Source: JAGVWT01 sp964538405 (GTDB lineage: Archaea; Nanobdellota; Nanobdellia; Pacearchaeales; GW2011-AR1). Taken from it: 11,641 bases of DNA. Shown here one piece after another: positions 1 to 5,892 of this stretch. The position numbers and the translations under genes were made by a program. Where the stretch lies: contig CAZIET010000018.1 in the NCBI GenBank assembly GCA_964538405.1, positions 1 through 11,641 of the forward strand, read 5' to 3'. Below the pieces are notes generated by a model that saw only the letters and a program-made list of their open reading frames with translations, was not told the DNA's origin and did not search any database. Position 1 is the first letter of the stretch. Each line of letters opens with the position of its first letter.

Positions 1-79
1 CCAGTATTGTGAGTTCTTCTTCAGTAGCTATAACTGGTAATTCTATAGAAGTTTTTACTTCTAAAGACTGTGTTGCCAT
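1..79 (-). CDS. Unknown protein, N-terminal 26 codons only (runs off the left edge)
   Basis: An open frame begins with ATG at 79-77 and reads leftwards to the window edge without a stop (26 codons visible, starting MATQSLEVKTSIELP). The start is supported by an A/T-rich box (CCTTAAAAG on the minus strand, about 101-109) centred about 26 bases upstream of the ATG, as for other genes in this window. The visible part is acidic and hydrophilic, with no signal peptide or recognisable motif. It lies 34 bases downstream of the HerA-like fragment and has its own promoter-like element, so it may be a separate transcription unit. Function cannot be judged from so little sequence. Confidence 0.5.
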   Translation of the reverse strand, partial: MATQSLEVKTSIELPVIATEEELTIL

Positions 80-100
80 AAAAACAATACTTAAAACCGA

Positions 101-109
101 CTTTTAAGG
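101..109 (-). promoter_or_regulatory. Candidate TATA box for the left-edge gene
   Basis: On the minus strand the sequence reads CCTTAAAAG, centred about 26 bases before the ATG at 79. This spacing matches leaderless archaeal promoters. It is a short A/T-rich match in AT-rich DNA, so it is only supportive. Confidence 0.35.
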
Positions 110-113
110 TTTA

Positions 114-256
114 CTAAAGCCCCTTTTGAGGGTTTATAGCAGTAGGAGCCTCTCCACCATGCCATGTGAATCTTGGACGTACTCTCATAGGATAGATTCT
201 TTCCGAATTGTCATCAAGAATTATTGCAGACACTTTCAGATTAGGCAAATCATCCA
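114..256 (-). CDS. HerA-like ATPase, C-terminal fragment of a second copy (cut by the gap)
   Basis: Forty-six codons plus a TAG stop lie directly left of the N run. The protein matches the C-terminus of the complete HerA-like protein at 347-1663: DDLPNLK, SAIILDDNSERIYP, and RPRFTWHGGEAPTA are shared, with Gly to Val, Ile to Met and Ile to Val differences. It then ends in its own tail, INPQKGL, instead of VKADVKLFK. At DNA level 139-256 and 378-495 align without indels with 13 mismatches in 118 bases. The changes are mostly silent or conservative, which suggests a functional paralogue or strain variant rather than a decaying pseudogene. The N-terminal part, including both Walker motifs, would have to lie in the gap. 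It could instead be a stand-alone 3' remnant or an assembly artefact. Confidence 0.7.
139..256. repeat. Direct repeat copy 1 of the HerA-like 3' end
   Basis: This is a 118-base segment matching 378-495 in the same orientation with 13 mismatches and no indels. The half nearest the gap is almost identical (one mismatch in roughly the last 50 bases). That is the kind of sequence that breaks short-read assemblies, and the N run starts exactly at its edge. Confidence 0.85.
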
Positions 257-266
257 NNNNNNNNNN
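257..266. other. Assembly gap (10 N)
   Basis: Ten undetermined bases. The left flank is the inside of a HerA-like gene and the right flank is the region downstream of another HerA-like gene. If the length were really 10, the ATG at 289 would not be in frame with the fragment at 114-256. The gap is therefore more likely a placeholder of unknown true size. Confidence 0.95.
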
Positions 267-346
267 AAATAATCTCTTTCTTTTAACATGCTAACTAACA
301 AATAAATCCTCTTTTTAAATCTTTCGTTTTCGTTACTATTATTTAG

Positions 347-1663
347 TTACTTGAATAACTTAACATCTGCCTTCACGGCAGTAGGAGCTTCTCCACCGTG
401 CCATGTAAATCTTGGTCTAATTCTAATTGGGTAAATTCTTTCTGAATTGTCATCAAGAATTATTGCAGACCCTTTCAGATTAGGCAAATCATCCATATAC
501 TTCTTTATTCCTTCTAATAGATAGCTTTGCATTATGTAGTTCAATGCTTCCAAGTCTGGCTGCGAAGTGACTTTATGTGAAATAACAATATCAGATTGAG
601 TCATTGCATCCCTATGAATTTGTCCTGGCTGCTGTGTCGCCATAACAAGAGATATTCCTGGCTGCCTACCTTCCCTTAACAATTGAATCAGAGCATCACT
701 CGCAGCAGTCTTTCCTTCTAGAGGCAGAAACTCATGCATCTCGTCTACAAAAAGCCAAACTAATGGAGTTTCTTTCTTTTCCACAAATGATGTAAGACTA
801 AAACTACTTGATATGGATTTTATTTCTTCTTTTTTTCTTGCTTCCATTCGCTGATTGAAGATTTTCTTTGACACTAATCCAATAACTAATGCCCTAACAT
901 TGAATGCCCCTACTGAATTGTAAATACTCAAGTCAAGGATTGTTGTCATACCCCCCTGTGTTAGATCTTCTATGCTAATTGCCTCATTTGCTTTTCTTGC
1001 AAAGATTCCCCAAGTGTTTGCCGCTTCAAATAAACTTGCCGCTGCATTTTTTACCTCATTTGAGGATTTCTCATCCAATTCAATGTTTTCAATTATTTCA
1101 CTGATTGTATAATCTCCTTCTTGTTTTAGCCTGTTTATTGTTCTTTCAATCAGAACAGCTACCGGATTTATTATGTTGAGTCCAAATGTTATTACCCAAT
1201 CTTCAGGATCAAGTTCGGAAGCACTCAATGCAAACTTTTCATCTACAGGAATTCCTTTTTCCAAATAAGAGTCATAATGTCCAAACGGAACAAAAATTCT
1301 TACAGGGGTTTGCTTTGGAGTTATATTCCATTCATAGATCAAGTCCTTGTCTTTTTCGTTTGAATATTTCATTGTCCAGAAAATTCCCATTGTGTCAAAA
1401 ATCAGTGAAGCAATATTCTGACTGATTTCTTTTTTCAGGCTTGCAAGCTCTTCTGCAATTACCCCAATTGTCCAGCTTTTTCCAGATCCACGCTTGCCGG
1501 CTATCATGATTACATGATTTCTTGCGATATCCAACAGAATTCTATTACTCATTGAAGTGTAATTTCCCATTTTCACGTAACCTTTTCCAAGAAAAACGAA
1601 ACCTTCATCACCAAAGAGTTTTTTGTCTGTGTCGTTTCTACCTATCTGAATGTCGTATGGCAT
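347..1663 (-). CDS. HerA-like hexameric ATPase (DUF87/FtsK-HerA superfamily)
   Basis: A 438-residue P-loop ATPase of the HerA/FtsK type. Walker A is GKRGSGKS (about 56-63). Walker B is WLFVDEMHEF (about 303-312). The LLREGRQPGI stretch (about 328-337) fits the arginine-finger region, followed by the ATQQP sensor (342-346) and a conserved C-terminal RPRFTWHGGEAP. Archaeal HerA proteins are DNA translocases that work with the nuclease NurA in end resection. This protein is somewhat short for canonical HerA, and no nurA, mre11 or rad50 is nearby, so the exact role is open. The start is supported by an AGGTGA Shine-Dalgarno match three bases before the ATG, unlike the mostly leaderless neighbours. 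It lies 49 bases downstream of the phosphoribosyltransferase gene and may be the end of the rfcL transcript. A second copy's 3' end lies across the gap. Confidence 0.85.
   Translation of the reverse strand: MPYDIQIGRNDTDKKLFGDEGFVFLGKGYVKMGNYTSMSNRILLDIARNHVIMIAGKRGSGKSWTIGVIAEELASLKKEISQNIASLIFDTMGIFWTMKYSNEKDKDLIYEWNITPKQTPVRIFVPFGHYDSYLEKGIPVDEKFALSASELDPEDWVITFGLNIINPVAVLIERTINRLKQEGDYTISEIIENIELDEKSSNEVKNAAASLFEAANTWGIFARKANEAISIEDLTQGGMTTILDLSIYNSVGAFNVRALVIGLVSKKIFNQRMEARKKEEIKSISSSFSLTSFVEKKETPLVWLFVDEMHEFLPLEGKTAASDALIQLLREGRQPGISLVMATQQPGQIHRDAMTQSDIVISHKVTSQPDLEALNYIMQSYLLEGIKKYMDDLPNLKGSAIILDDNSERIYPIRIRPRFTWHGGEAPTAVKADVKLFK
378..495. repeat. Direct repeat copy 2 (inside the HerA-like gene)
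   Basis: This is the partner of the repeat at 139-256. It encodes the segment of the HerA-like C-terminus from about residue 391 to 429. See the copy 1 entry for the alignment. Confidence 0.85.
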
Positions 1664-1666
1664 AAG

Positions 1667-1672
1667 TCACCT
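1667..1672 (-). promoter_or_regulatory. Shine-Dalgarno sequence deciding the HerA-like start
   Basis: The minus strand reads AGGTGA, then CTT, then ATG. AGGTGA is complementary to the conserved 3' end of archaeal 16S rRNA. A TATTAATAG-like box at about 1695-1703 would leave a leader of about 10 bases, so this gene looks leadered or internal to an operon. Confidence 0.6.
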
Positions 1673-1712
1673 TTTCATTAAAACAAGAGAGAAGTATTAA
1701 TAGTTTTTGTAG

Positions 1713-2111
1713 TCAATCCCACGGAAATTTCTCAATCTGATTGATTTCTTTAATATAAAAATCAGGCTTTATTTCTGAAATTGGCATAATGTAAAGGCAA
1801 GCAGTTTTTACTTTCGCCCCTTTAGATTCCAAGTATTCTTTTACTGCAATTAAACTTTTTCCAGTTTCAAGCATGTCTTCAACCAGTAAAATATTTTTGT
1901 TTTCTAAATTTTCTTTAATTTCTGTGATAATTTCTCTTTCTCCACTAATTTTTTGAACATTCAAGCAAAACATTTTTTTAACTTGTAGATATTTTGAAAG
2001 AAGCCTAGCAGGAATTATTCCTCCTCTTACAACACCAATGATCATATCTGGCCTATAATTTATTTTTTGTGAAAGAATTTTTATCTCAGATTCAAAATCT
2101 TCCCAATTCAT
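1713..2111 (-). CDS. Purine-type phosphoribosyltransferase (xanthine/guanine/hypoxanthine class)
   Basis: A 132-residue type I phosphoribosyltransferase fold. The PRPP-binding loop ILLVEDMLETGKSL is at about residues 74-87, preceded by the RGGIIPARLL segment (about 29-38) that normally contacts pyrophosphate. The C-terminal FPWD ending is common in Gpt/Hpt-like enzymes, which salvage purine bases by joining them to PRPP. The loop departs slightly from the usual (D/E)D..DTG pattern, with Glu replacing the second Asp or Thr. Length fits the compact archaeal forms. The ATG overlaps the rfcL stop as ATGA, so the two are translationally coupled. Base specificity cannot be read from sequence, and a regulatory or nucleotide-salvage role next to replication genes is only suggested. 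Confidence 0.8.
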   Translation of the reverse strand: MNWEDFESEIKILSQKINYRPDMIIGVVRGGIIPARLLSKYLQVKKMFCLNVQKISGEREIITEIKENLENKNILLVEDMLETGKSLIAVKEYLESKGAKVKTACLYIMPISEIKPDFYIKEINQIEKFPWD

Positions 2112-3277
2112 TTCTGCAAATACTCAATCTCTTCCCCTGTTAATTTTAGCTCTTTCTGCACTTCAGGATTTTTCAAGATTGTTTTTATCACCCTATATTC
2201 ATTCATCGCCCTTTTCTGTCCTATGTGTGTGTGTTTGGCAAATTTTGCTGCAATTGACTTTTGTTTCTCTGTTCTCCTATTATTCATCCATATTTTCAGA
2301 ATTCTGTCTGGCTTTTTGTAACTTGTGAATCCTGTTTTTGGAGCCTTTTTGGCCGATGATATTCCGTAACTCAGAAAAATATTTTCATAAACCAAAAATC
2401 TCCAGTATTGCTGCTTGTAGATTCTTCCCTTAAAAACATCCGCCTTGCTCAACAGATCAAATGCTCTTGCAAGCTCTTTTCCCTTGTATTCCTGAGGAAT
2501 GTTTTGCTCAATCCACAATAAAATCTCATCCAATTCCATTCTTACCGAATCGTATATGTCAAGCATGTCATTGCTCGGATTGTTCTTGAATATTATTTTT
2601 AATGAATTGAAAATATCCTTTTCCTTGTTTCTTTCCGCAACAGGAATCTTCTGGTCTATTTGAATTCCTGAATAAGTCTGTATGTCGTTTATTGCCGCCC
2701 TAAGATCCCCTTTTGCTTTTATTGAAATCTCTGTTAATGTCCCGTCATCAATGGTTTTTCCCTCTTTTTTTAATATATCAGACAAGACATTTTTTATTGT
2801 GTTATAATCAATTTCCTTTAGGTGAACTATTTCACATTTCTTTCTCAAGTCATTGAATTTTCTATCCCAGATATCATTTGCAGTTATGATTATTGGATAA
2901 GGCGTGATCTCAATCAAATACATCAATTCTCCCAATCCTCCATAATCTGCATATGAGGAGATTCCGTCCACTTCATCTATAAGTATAATCTTTGTTTTTT
3001 TTGATAATGACTGCTGTTCCAGTGCCGGCTTTAATATTTCCTTCAATGTTTCTCTGCTTCTGAAATCACTTGCGTTCAGTTCAAATATTTCCGCATTTGC
3101 CTCATTTGCAGTTGCATGAACAAGGGTTGTCTTTCCTATTCCGGGAGGGCCGTGGAGAAGCAATGCCTTTTTCTCAGAAGGAAAATTAGTTCCAAAATGT
3201 TTTATTTTTCTTATAACCTCTTCCTGGCCTTTGATTTCTTTGAAAGTTGTGGGCCTGTATTTTTCTGTCCATGACAT
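2108..3277 (-). CDS. rfcL: Replication factor C large subunit (clamp loader)
   Basis: A 389-residue AAA+ protein starting MSWTEKYRPTTFKEIKGQE, the RFC box typical of clamp-loader subunits. Walker A is GPPGIGKT (43-50), Walker B IILIDEVD (97-104), and sensor 1 TAND (about 132-135). The position where small subunits carry SRC reads LRKKC, as expected for the large subunit, which lacks that arginine finger. With RfcS it would open the PCNA ring and load it on primer-template DNA using ATP. It is shorter than many archaeal RfcL proteins, and its C-terminus (ending EYLQK) shows no obvious PCNA-interacting QxxLxxFF motif. A TATA-like box about 25 bases upstream supports this start. The downstream phosphoribosyltransferase gene overlaps it by 4 bases. 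Confidence 0.93.
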   Translation of the reverse strand: MSWTEKYRPTTFKEIKGQEEVIRKIKHFGTNFPSEKKALLLHGPPGIGKTTLVHATANEANAEIFELNASDFRSRETLKEILKPALEQQSLSKKTKIILIDEVDGISSYADYGGLGELMYLIEITPYPIIITANDIWDRKFNDLRKKCEIVHLKEIDYNTIKNVLSDILKKEGKTIDDGTLTEISIKAKGDLRAAINDIQTYSGIQIDQKIPVAERNKEKDIFNSLKIIFKNNPSNDMLDIYDSVRMELDEILLWIEQNIPQEYKGKELARAFDLLSKADVFKGRIYKQQYWRFLVYENIFLSYGISSAKKAPKTGFTSYKKPDRILKIWMNNRRTEKQKSIAAKFAKHTHIGQKRAMNEYRVIKTILKNPEVQKELKLTGEEIEYLQK

Positions 3278-3297
3278 AAGACTGAATTGGGTTTTTA

Positions 3298-3306
3298 TTT
3301 TATAAG
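3298..3306 (-). promoter_or_regulatory. TATA box of rfcL
   Basis: The minus strand reads CTTATAAAA, centred about 25 bases upstream of the rfcL ATG at 3277, which implies a leaderless or nearly leaderless mRNA. rfcL can therefore be transcribed separately from rfcS. Confidence 0.6.
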
Positions 3307-3317
3307 TATTGTTGTCT

Positions 3318-3695
3318 TTATTTTGGACTTCTGGTTAGGGTAGTAAGTAATTCTCTTTTTATTTGATCTGATTTTTCCCAATGTTCTACATCATATATAT
3401 CAAGATCGCCATTTTCAAGAGCGATAAGTTTTACTCTTTTTGATTTTAATATTTCATCTTGGAATTCAGAGAGATTTAATTCTCTTCCTCTTGCTGATTG
3501 GGTGAAATAGAAATCCTCTTCATCCTTTACACGATGGATTCTTACAAAAGGAAAACCAAATTTATCGTGCATTAGTTCAACGTGGTACCGTTCTCCTTCT
3601 TCTATCTGCGGAAAAGCTCTACTAAATCTTGGTGCTGGCAGCTTAACCCACCCATTGTGGACTGACCTCTCCCTGCTTCCTAAATATTCTAACAT
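3318..3695 (-). CDS. Unknown 125-residue protein between rfcS and rfcL
   Basis: I do not recognise this family. The protein starts MLEYLGSRERS, has a basic N-terminal third, then strand-like segments such as ERYHVELMHDKFGFPFVRIH (about 39-58). It ends with a charged C-terminal part rich in Lys, Glu and Asp. There is no signal peptide, membrane helix, cysteine cluster or nucleotide-binding motif, so it is probably a small soluble cytoplasmic protein. It sits 29 bases after rfcS and 40 bases before rfcL in the same direction. A weak A/T box (GGTTAAAAAAC, near 3714-3724) is about 24 bases before its ATG. The location between the two clamp-loader genes invites a link to replication, but nothing in the residues proves it. 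Confidence 0.7.
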   Translation of the reverse strand: MLEYLGSRERSVHNGWVKLPAPRFSRAFPQIEEGERYHVELMHDKFGFPFVRIHRVKDEEDFYFTQSARGRELNLSEFQDEILKSKRVKLIALENGDLDIYDVEHWEKSDQIKRELLTTLTRSPK

Positions 3696-3724
3696 AAAAA
3701 GGGAAAGAAAATCGTTTTTTAACC

Positions 3725-4687
3725 CTATTCCTTTCCCAAACCAGCAAGAACAAAGCTTGCCAGTAATGCCTGAAGCTGTATAAACGGATCTGAGCCTTCA
3801 ACTATCCTGAATTCAGATTCTCCGGTCTTTTCAGTGAGCCTTACCTTTAATGTCGGCTCAACAGGAAGGTTCCAAATTTCTTTTTGTATTGCCTTTATCA
3901 CATCCTGCCCAGAAATGCTTTCCTTCAACATTATGTCCAATAGTTTTTCTCTTGCCAATTGGAATTCCCCGGCAATCGCATAATCCAACACAACTCTGAT
4001 ATCCTTTGGCTTTGCATTTGAAAGAATAGTTGAAATCAATTCAGCGCTGATCAAGGGAGAAACTGAAGCTGTTGCCTGAAGAATGTTTATTGATTTTCTA
4101 CAGTCTCCTTCACACCCTTCATAGAGCATATCAATTGCATCGGGCTTTATTGTAAGTTTTTCATTTTCAGCAATCCTGTTTATTATTTTTTCAACGTCTT
4201 TCTTTTCCAACAATTTGAACCTAAAGATTGCGCAACGCGATTGGATAGGATCGATTATCTTGCTTGAATAGTTGCATGAAAGAATGAATCTGCATGTTGC
4301 CGAATAGGTTTCCATTGTTCTTCTTAGTGCCTGCTGGGCTTCAGGAGTAAGAGCATCGGCTTCATCCAGGAAAATAACTTTGAAAGGAACGTTTCCAAGA
4401 GCCTTTGTCCTTGCAAAATTCTTTACCTTGTCTCTTACTATCTGGATTCCTCTTTCGTCACTCGCATTCAATTCCAAATAGTTTTCTCTCCAGTTTTCTC
4501 CAAATAAGTCGCGAACAACAATGAATGCCAATGTGGATTTGCCAGTTCCTGCTGGGCCTGCAAAAAGCATGTGCGGGATATTCAATGAATTGGTCAAGGC
4601 TTTGACTCTTTTTACTATCTCCTCTTGCCCCACCATATCTGTAAAAGTTGTGGGACGATATTTTTCAGTCCAAATTCCGTTTGACAT
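3725..4687 (-). CDS. rfcS: Replication factor C small subunit (clamp loader)
   Basis: A 320-residue AAA+ ATPase starting with the RFC box WTEKYRPTTFTDMVGQEEI. Walker A is GPAGTGKS (44-51), the DEAD-type Walker B FLDEAD (about 106-111), sensor 1 SCN (137-139), and the SRC arginine-finger motif lies at 150-152. The C-terminal helical collar region continues to residue 320. Length and motifs match archaeal RfcS, several copies of which join RfcL in the clamp loader for PCNA. No intein interrupts the gene, although archaeal rfcS genes sometimes carry one. The start is fixed by the RFC box and by a TATA box 26 bases upstream. Confidence 0.96.
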   Translation of the reverse strand: MSNGIWTEKYRPTTFTDMVGQEEIVKRVKALTNSLNIPHMLFAGPAGTGKSTLAFIVVRDLFGENWRENYLELNASDERGIQIVRDKVKNFARTKALGNVPFKVIFLDEADALTPEAQQALRRTMETYSATCRFILSCNYSSKIIDPIQSRCAIFRFKLLEKKDVEKIINRIAENEKLTIKPDAIDMLYEGCEGDCRKSINILQATASVSPLISAELISTILSNAKPKDIRVVLDYAIAGEFQLAREKLLDIMLKESISGQDVIKAIQKEIWNLPVEPTLKVRLTEKTGESEFRIVEGSDPFIQLQALLASFVLAGLGKE

Positions 4688-4708
4688 GAAGAGATATTTT
4701 CTCTTTCA

Positions 4709-4717
4709 CTTATAAAG
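4709..4717 (-). promoter_or_regulatory. TATA box of rfcS
   Basis: The minus strand reads CTTTATAAG, centred 26 bases before the rfcS ATG at 4687. This is among the clearest TATA matches in the window and implies a leaderless transcript. Confidence 0.65.
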
Positions 4718-4742
4718 ATTATTGTAAAAAAAGATTACGTGT

Positions 4743-5153
4743 TCATTCGCCCATTCCGTTATCTGCATCAATGATACCTTGTTTGTAGTCGGCTTCTTTT
4801 TTAGCAGCTGCCGCTTCAGCTTTCCTTATTTCTCGGTCCGCTTGAACGCCTTCATAGTATTGTTCTTGATAACGTTCAGAAAGTGTTCGTTCTGTTTGAG
4901 AAGTATATCCCATCCTTGGTACTCCTACTGTCATTTTCACTAGCTCATTCGCTACTTCTTTTGGAATTGTATAATAGTCTGTGCTTGCGCGATCTCCATT
5001 TGTCCACCAAACCTCGACTTCTATCTGATCTTTTTCCAACCTTGGATGGAAGATTGCATCACCTTTGTTCTGTTCTGTAGCCATTACTTCTATAGCTTCA
5101 CCTAATGTATTTAGTTTTCTATATCTTGGTGGTCTTGATGCAGATATACTCAT
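4743..5153 (-). CDS. Unknown 136-residue protein with charged helical C-terminus
   Basis: I do not recognise this family. Residues 1-15 are basic and Ser/Arg/Pro-rich. Residues about 32-65 look like beta strands (DAIFHP, IEVEVWW, YYTIP). Residues about 86-125 are rich in Glu, Gln, Arg, Lys and Ala (for example IRKAEAAAAKKEAD) and should form a long charged helix or coiled coil. There is no membrane segment, signal peptide or cysteine motif. Its own TATA box lies 25 bases upstream, and the gene ends 55 bases before the rfcS start, so it is probably monocistronic. Frame length, codon use and promoter support a real gene. Function is unknown. Confidence 0.65.
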   Translation of the reverse strand: MSISASRPPRYRKLNTLGEAIEVMATEQNKGDAIFHPRLEKDQIEVEVWWTNGDRASTDYYTIPKEVANELVKMTVGVPRMGYTSQTERTLSERYQEQYYEGVQADREIRKAEAAAAKKEADYKQGIIDADNGMGE

Positions 5154-5172
5154 AAAAAAATCTATTTCTGTA

Positions 5173-5181
5173 GTTTATAAG
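5173..5181 (-). promoter_or_regulatory. TATA box of the 136-residue protein gene
   Basis: The minus strand reads CTTATAAAC, centred about 25 bases upstream of the ATG at 5153. This supports the chosen start and a leaderless mRNA. Confidence 0.55.
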
Positions 5182-5208
5182 AATTGTTATATTTTATTAC
5201 CAGTATTA

Positions 5209-5328
5209 TCACTTGTTTACAGAAGTTCTTCTCAATTTTCTCTTACGCTTTTCTTTCTTTATTCTTTTTCTTTGCCATTTCCATCTCATCTGCCTTTTCT
5301 TTTTCCATCTTCTTGAAGAACGTTTCAT
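5209..5328 (-). CDS. rpl41e: Ribosomal protein eL41 (39 residues)
   Basis: A 39-codon frame (ATG at 5328-5326, TGA at 5211-5209) encodes an extremely basic peptide: MKRSSRRWKKKRQ, then MRWKWQRKRIKKEKRKRK, then LRRTSVNK. The middle part aligns with the eukaryotic eL41 pattern MRxKWxxKRxxxxKRKRRK. The N-terminal MKR..R.WKKK..MRWKW layout agrees with archaeal eL41 as I remember it. eL41 is a single small helix lodged at the interface between the ribosomal subunits, near the decoding region. The first ATG is preferred because a strong TATA box lies 26 bases upstream, although Met14 would give a eukaryote-length form. The gene lies between the repeat protein and the 136-residue protein and was probably missed because of its size. 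Composition makes chance similarity possible, but length, order and promoter all agree. Confidence 0.85.
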   Translation of the reverse strand: MKRSSRRWKKKRQMRWKWQRKRIKKEKRKRKLRRTSVNK

Positions 5329-5349
5329 GATAACATTGAGAAAAATTTG

Positions 5350-5358
5350 TTTATAAAG
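5350..5358 (-). promoter_or_regulatory. TATA box of the eL41 gene
   Basis: The minus strand reads CTTTATAAA, centred 26 bases before the ATG at 5328. It lies just beyond the stop of the upstream repeat-protein gene, so eL41 appears to have its own leaderless promoter. Confidence 0.65.
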
Positions 5359-5362
5359 TTTA

Positions 5363-5878
5363 TTAAGATCGTGGTTGCCAATGTACTATTGGAACGTGTT
5401 TTAGTAACCCTCTTCTTTTTAGAGCTTTATATAATGGCCCATTTAGTAACTGTAATTTTCCCCTTGTGACTCCTTCATAATTATCTTCGTAAAACTTTAG
5501 TGGATCTTCAAATATTATTTTTGGTTTATATTTTAAGGGAATTTTTTCAAGTAACCCTCTTCTTTTTAGAGTGGTGTATAAATGATTATCTTTTCTACTA
5601 AGGTTAGCTCTTCCAATACTCTTGTAATTATCTTCGTAAAACTTTAGTGGATCTTCCCCATATTTTAACTGTGCAAGAGTTGGCACTTTTCCTAGCAGTC
5701 CCATTCTCTTCAATAGGTTGAATAAACCTCGATCCACTTTATACAGATTTCCCTTACTAACATTTGGATAGTTTTCTTGATAAAATCTAAGAGGATCTTT
5801 TAGTCTTTCATTATCATTTGGTGCTGAAGTTTGTTGTGCCAATCTTAATCGGACAAACATTCTTTCCAAGTTTCCCAT
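5363..5878 (-). CDS. Three-repeat protein, possible helical DNA-binding repeats
   Basis: A 171-residue protein built from three 39-residue units at about 28-66, 76-114 and 125-163. The unit consensus is DPLKFYEDNY, four variable residues, then R..L, then a segment ending LY..LKRRGLL..(V/I)P. Conserved hydrophobic spacing and the final LYxxLKRRGLL suggest two or three helices per unit. This resembles short repeat modules in DNA-binding or homing-endonuclease-associated proteins, but I cannot name the family with confidence. No nuclease motif (HNH, GIY-YIG, LAGLIDADG) is visible. It starts 14 bases after uS10, with no separate TATA or Shine-Dalgarno, so it is probably cotranscribed with uS10. 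Units 2 and 3 share exact 22- and 32-base DNA stretches 147 bases apart, which points to recent duplication or gene conversion. Confidence 0.75.
   Translation of the reverse strand: MGNLERMFVRLRLAQQTSAPNDNERLKDPLRFYQENYPNVSKGNLYKVDRGLFNLLKRMGLLGKVPTLAQLKYGEDPLKFYEDNYKSIGRANLSRKDNHLYTTLKRRGLLEKIPLKYKPKIIFEDPLKFYEDNYEGVTRGKLQLLNGPLYKALKRRGLLKHVPIVHWQPRS
5403..5571. repeat. 22-base exact direct repeats within the repeat-protein gene
   Basis: The same 22 bases occur at 5403-5424 and 5550-5571, a period of 147 bases (49 codons). They encode the LKRRGLL end of units 3 and 2 respectively. Confidence 0.9.
5478..5656. repeat. 32-base exact direct repeats within the repeat-protein gene
   Basis: The same 32 bases occur at 5478-5509 and 5625-5656, again 147 bases apart. 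They encode the EDPLKFYEDNY start of units 3 and 2. Identity at silent positions shows that this is recent DNA duplication rather than protein-level conservation alone. Confidence 0.9.
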
Positions 5879-5892
5879 TTTCTATTAACAGG

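Noticed and set aside
1186..1425. Open frame on the plus strand inside the HerA-like gene
   Set aside because: It is opposite a well-supported gene, has no promoter-like box at the usual spacing, and has no recognisable protein pattern.
3696..3724. T-rich run after rfcS as a transcription terminator
   Set aside because: The minus strand has several T tracts here, as expected for archaeal termination, but the spacer is AT-rich throughout and also holds a promoter-like box for the next gene, so I cannot separate the two.
5065..5316. Plus-strand frame of 83 codons with a Phe/Ser/Leu-rich translation
   Set aside because: It is the antisense of the eL41 gene and its AAG/AGA-rich codons, which explains the odd composition. 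It has no promoter at the leaderless spacing.
5403..5656. Short direct repeats as a possible CRISPR array
   Set aside because: There are only two copies of each, they lie in frame inside a coding gene, and their 147-base period matches the protein repeat unit.
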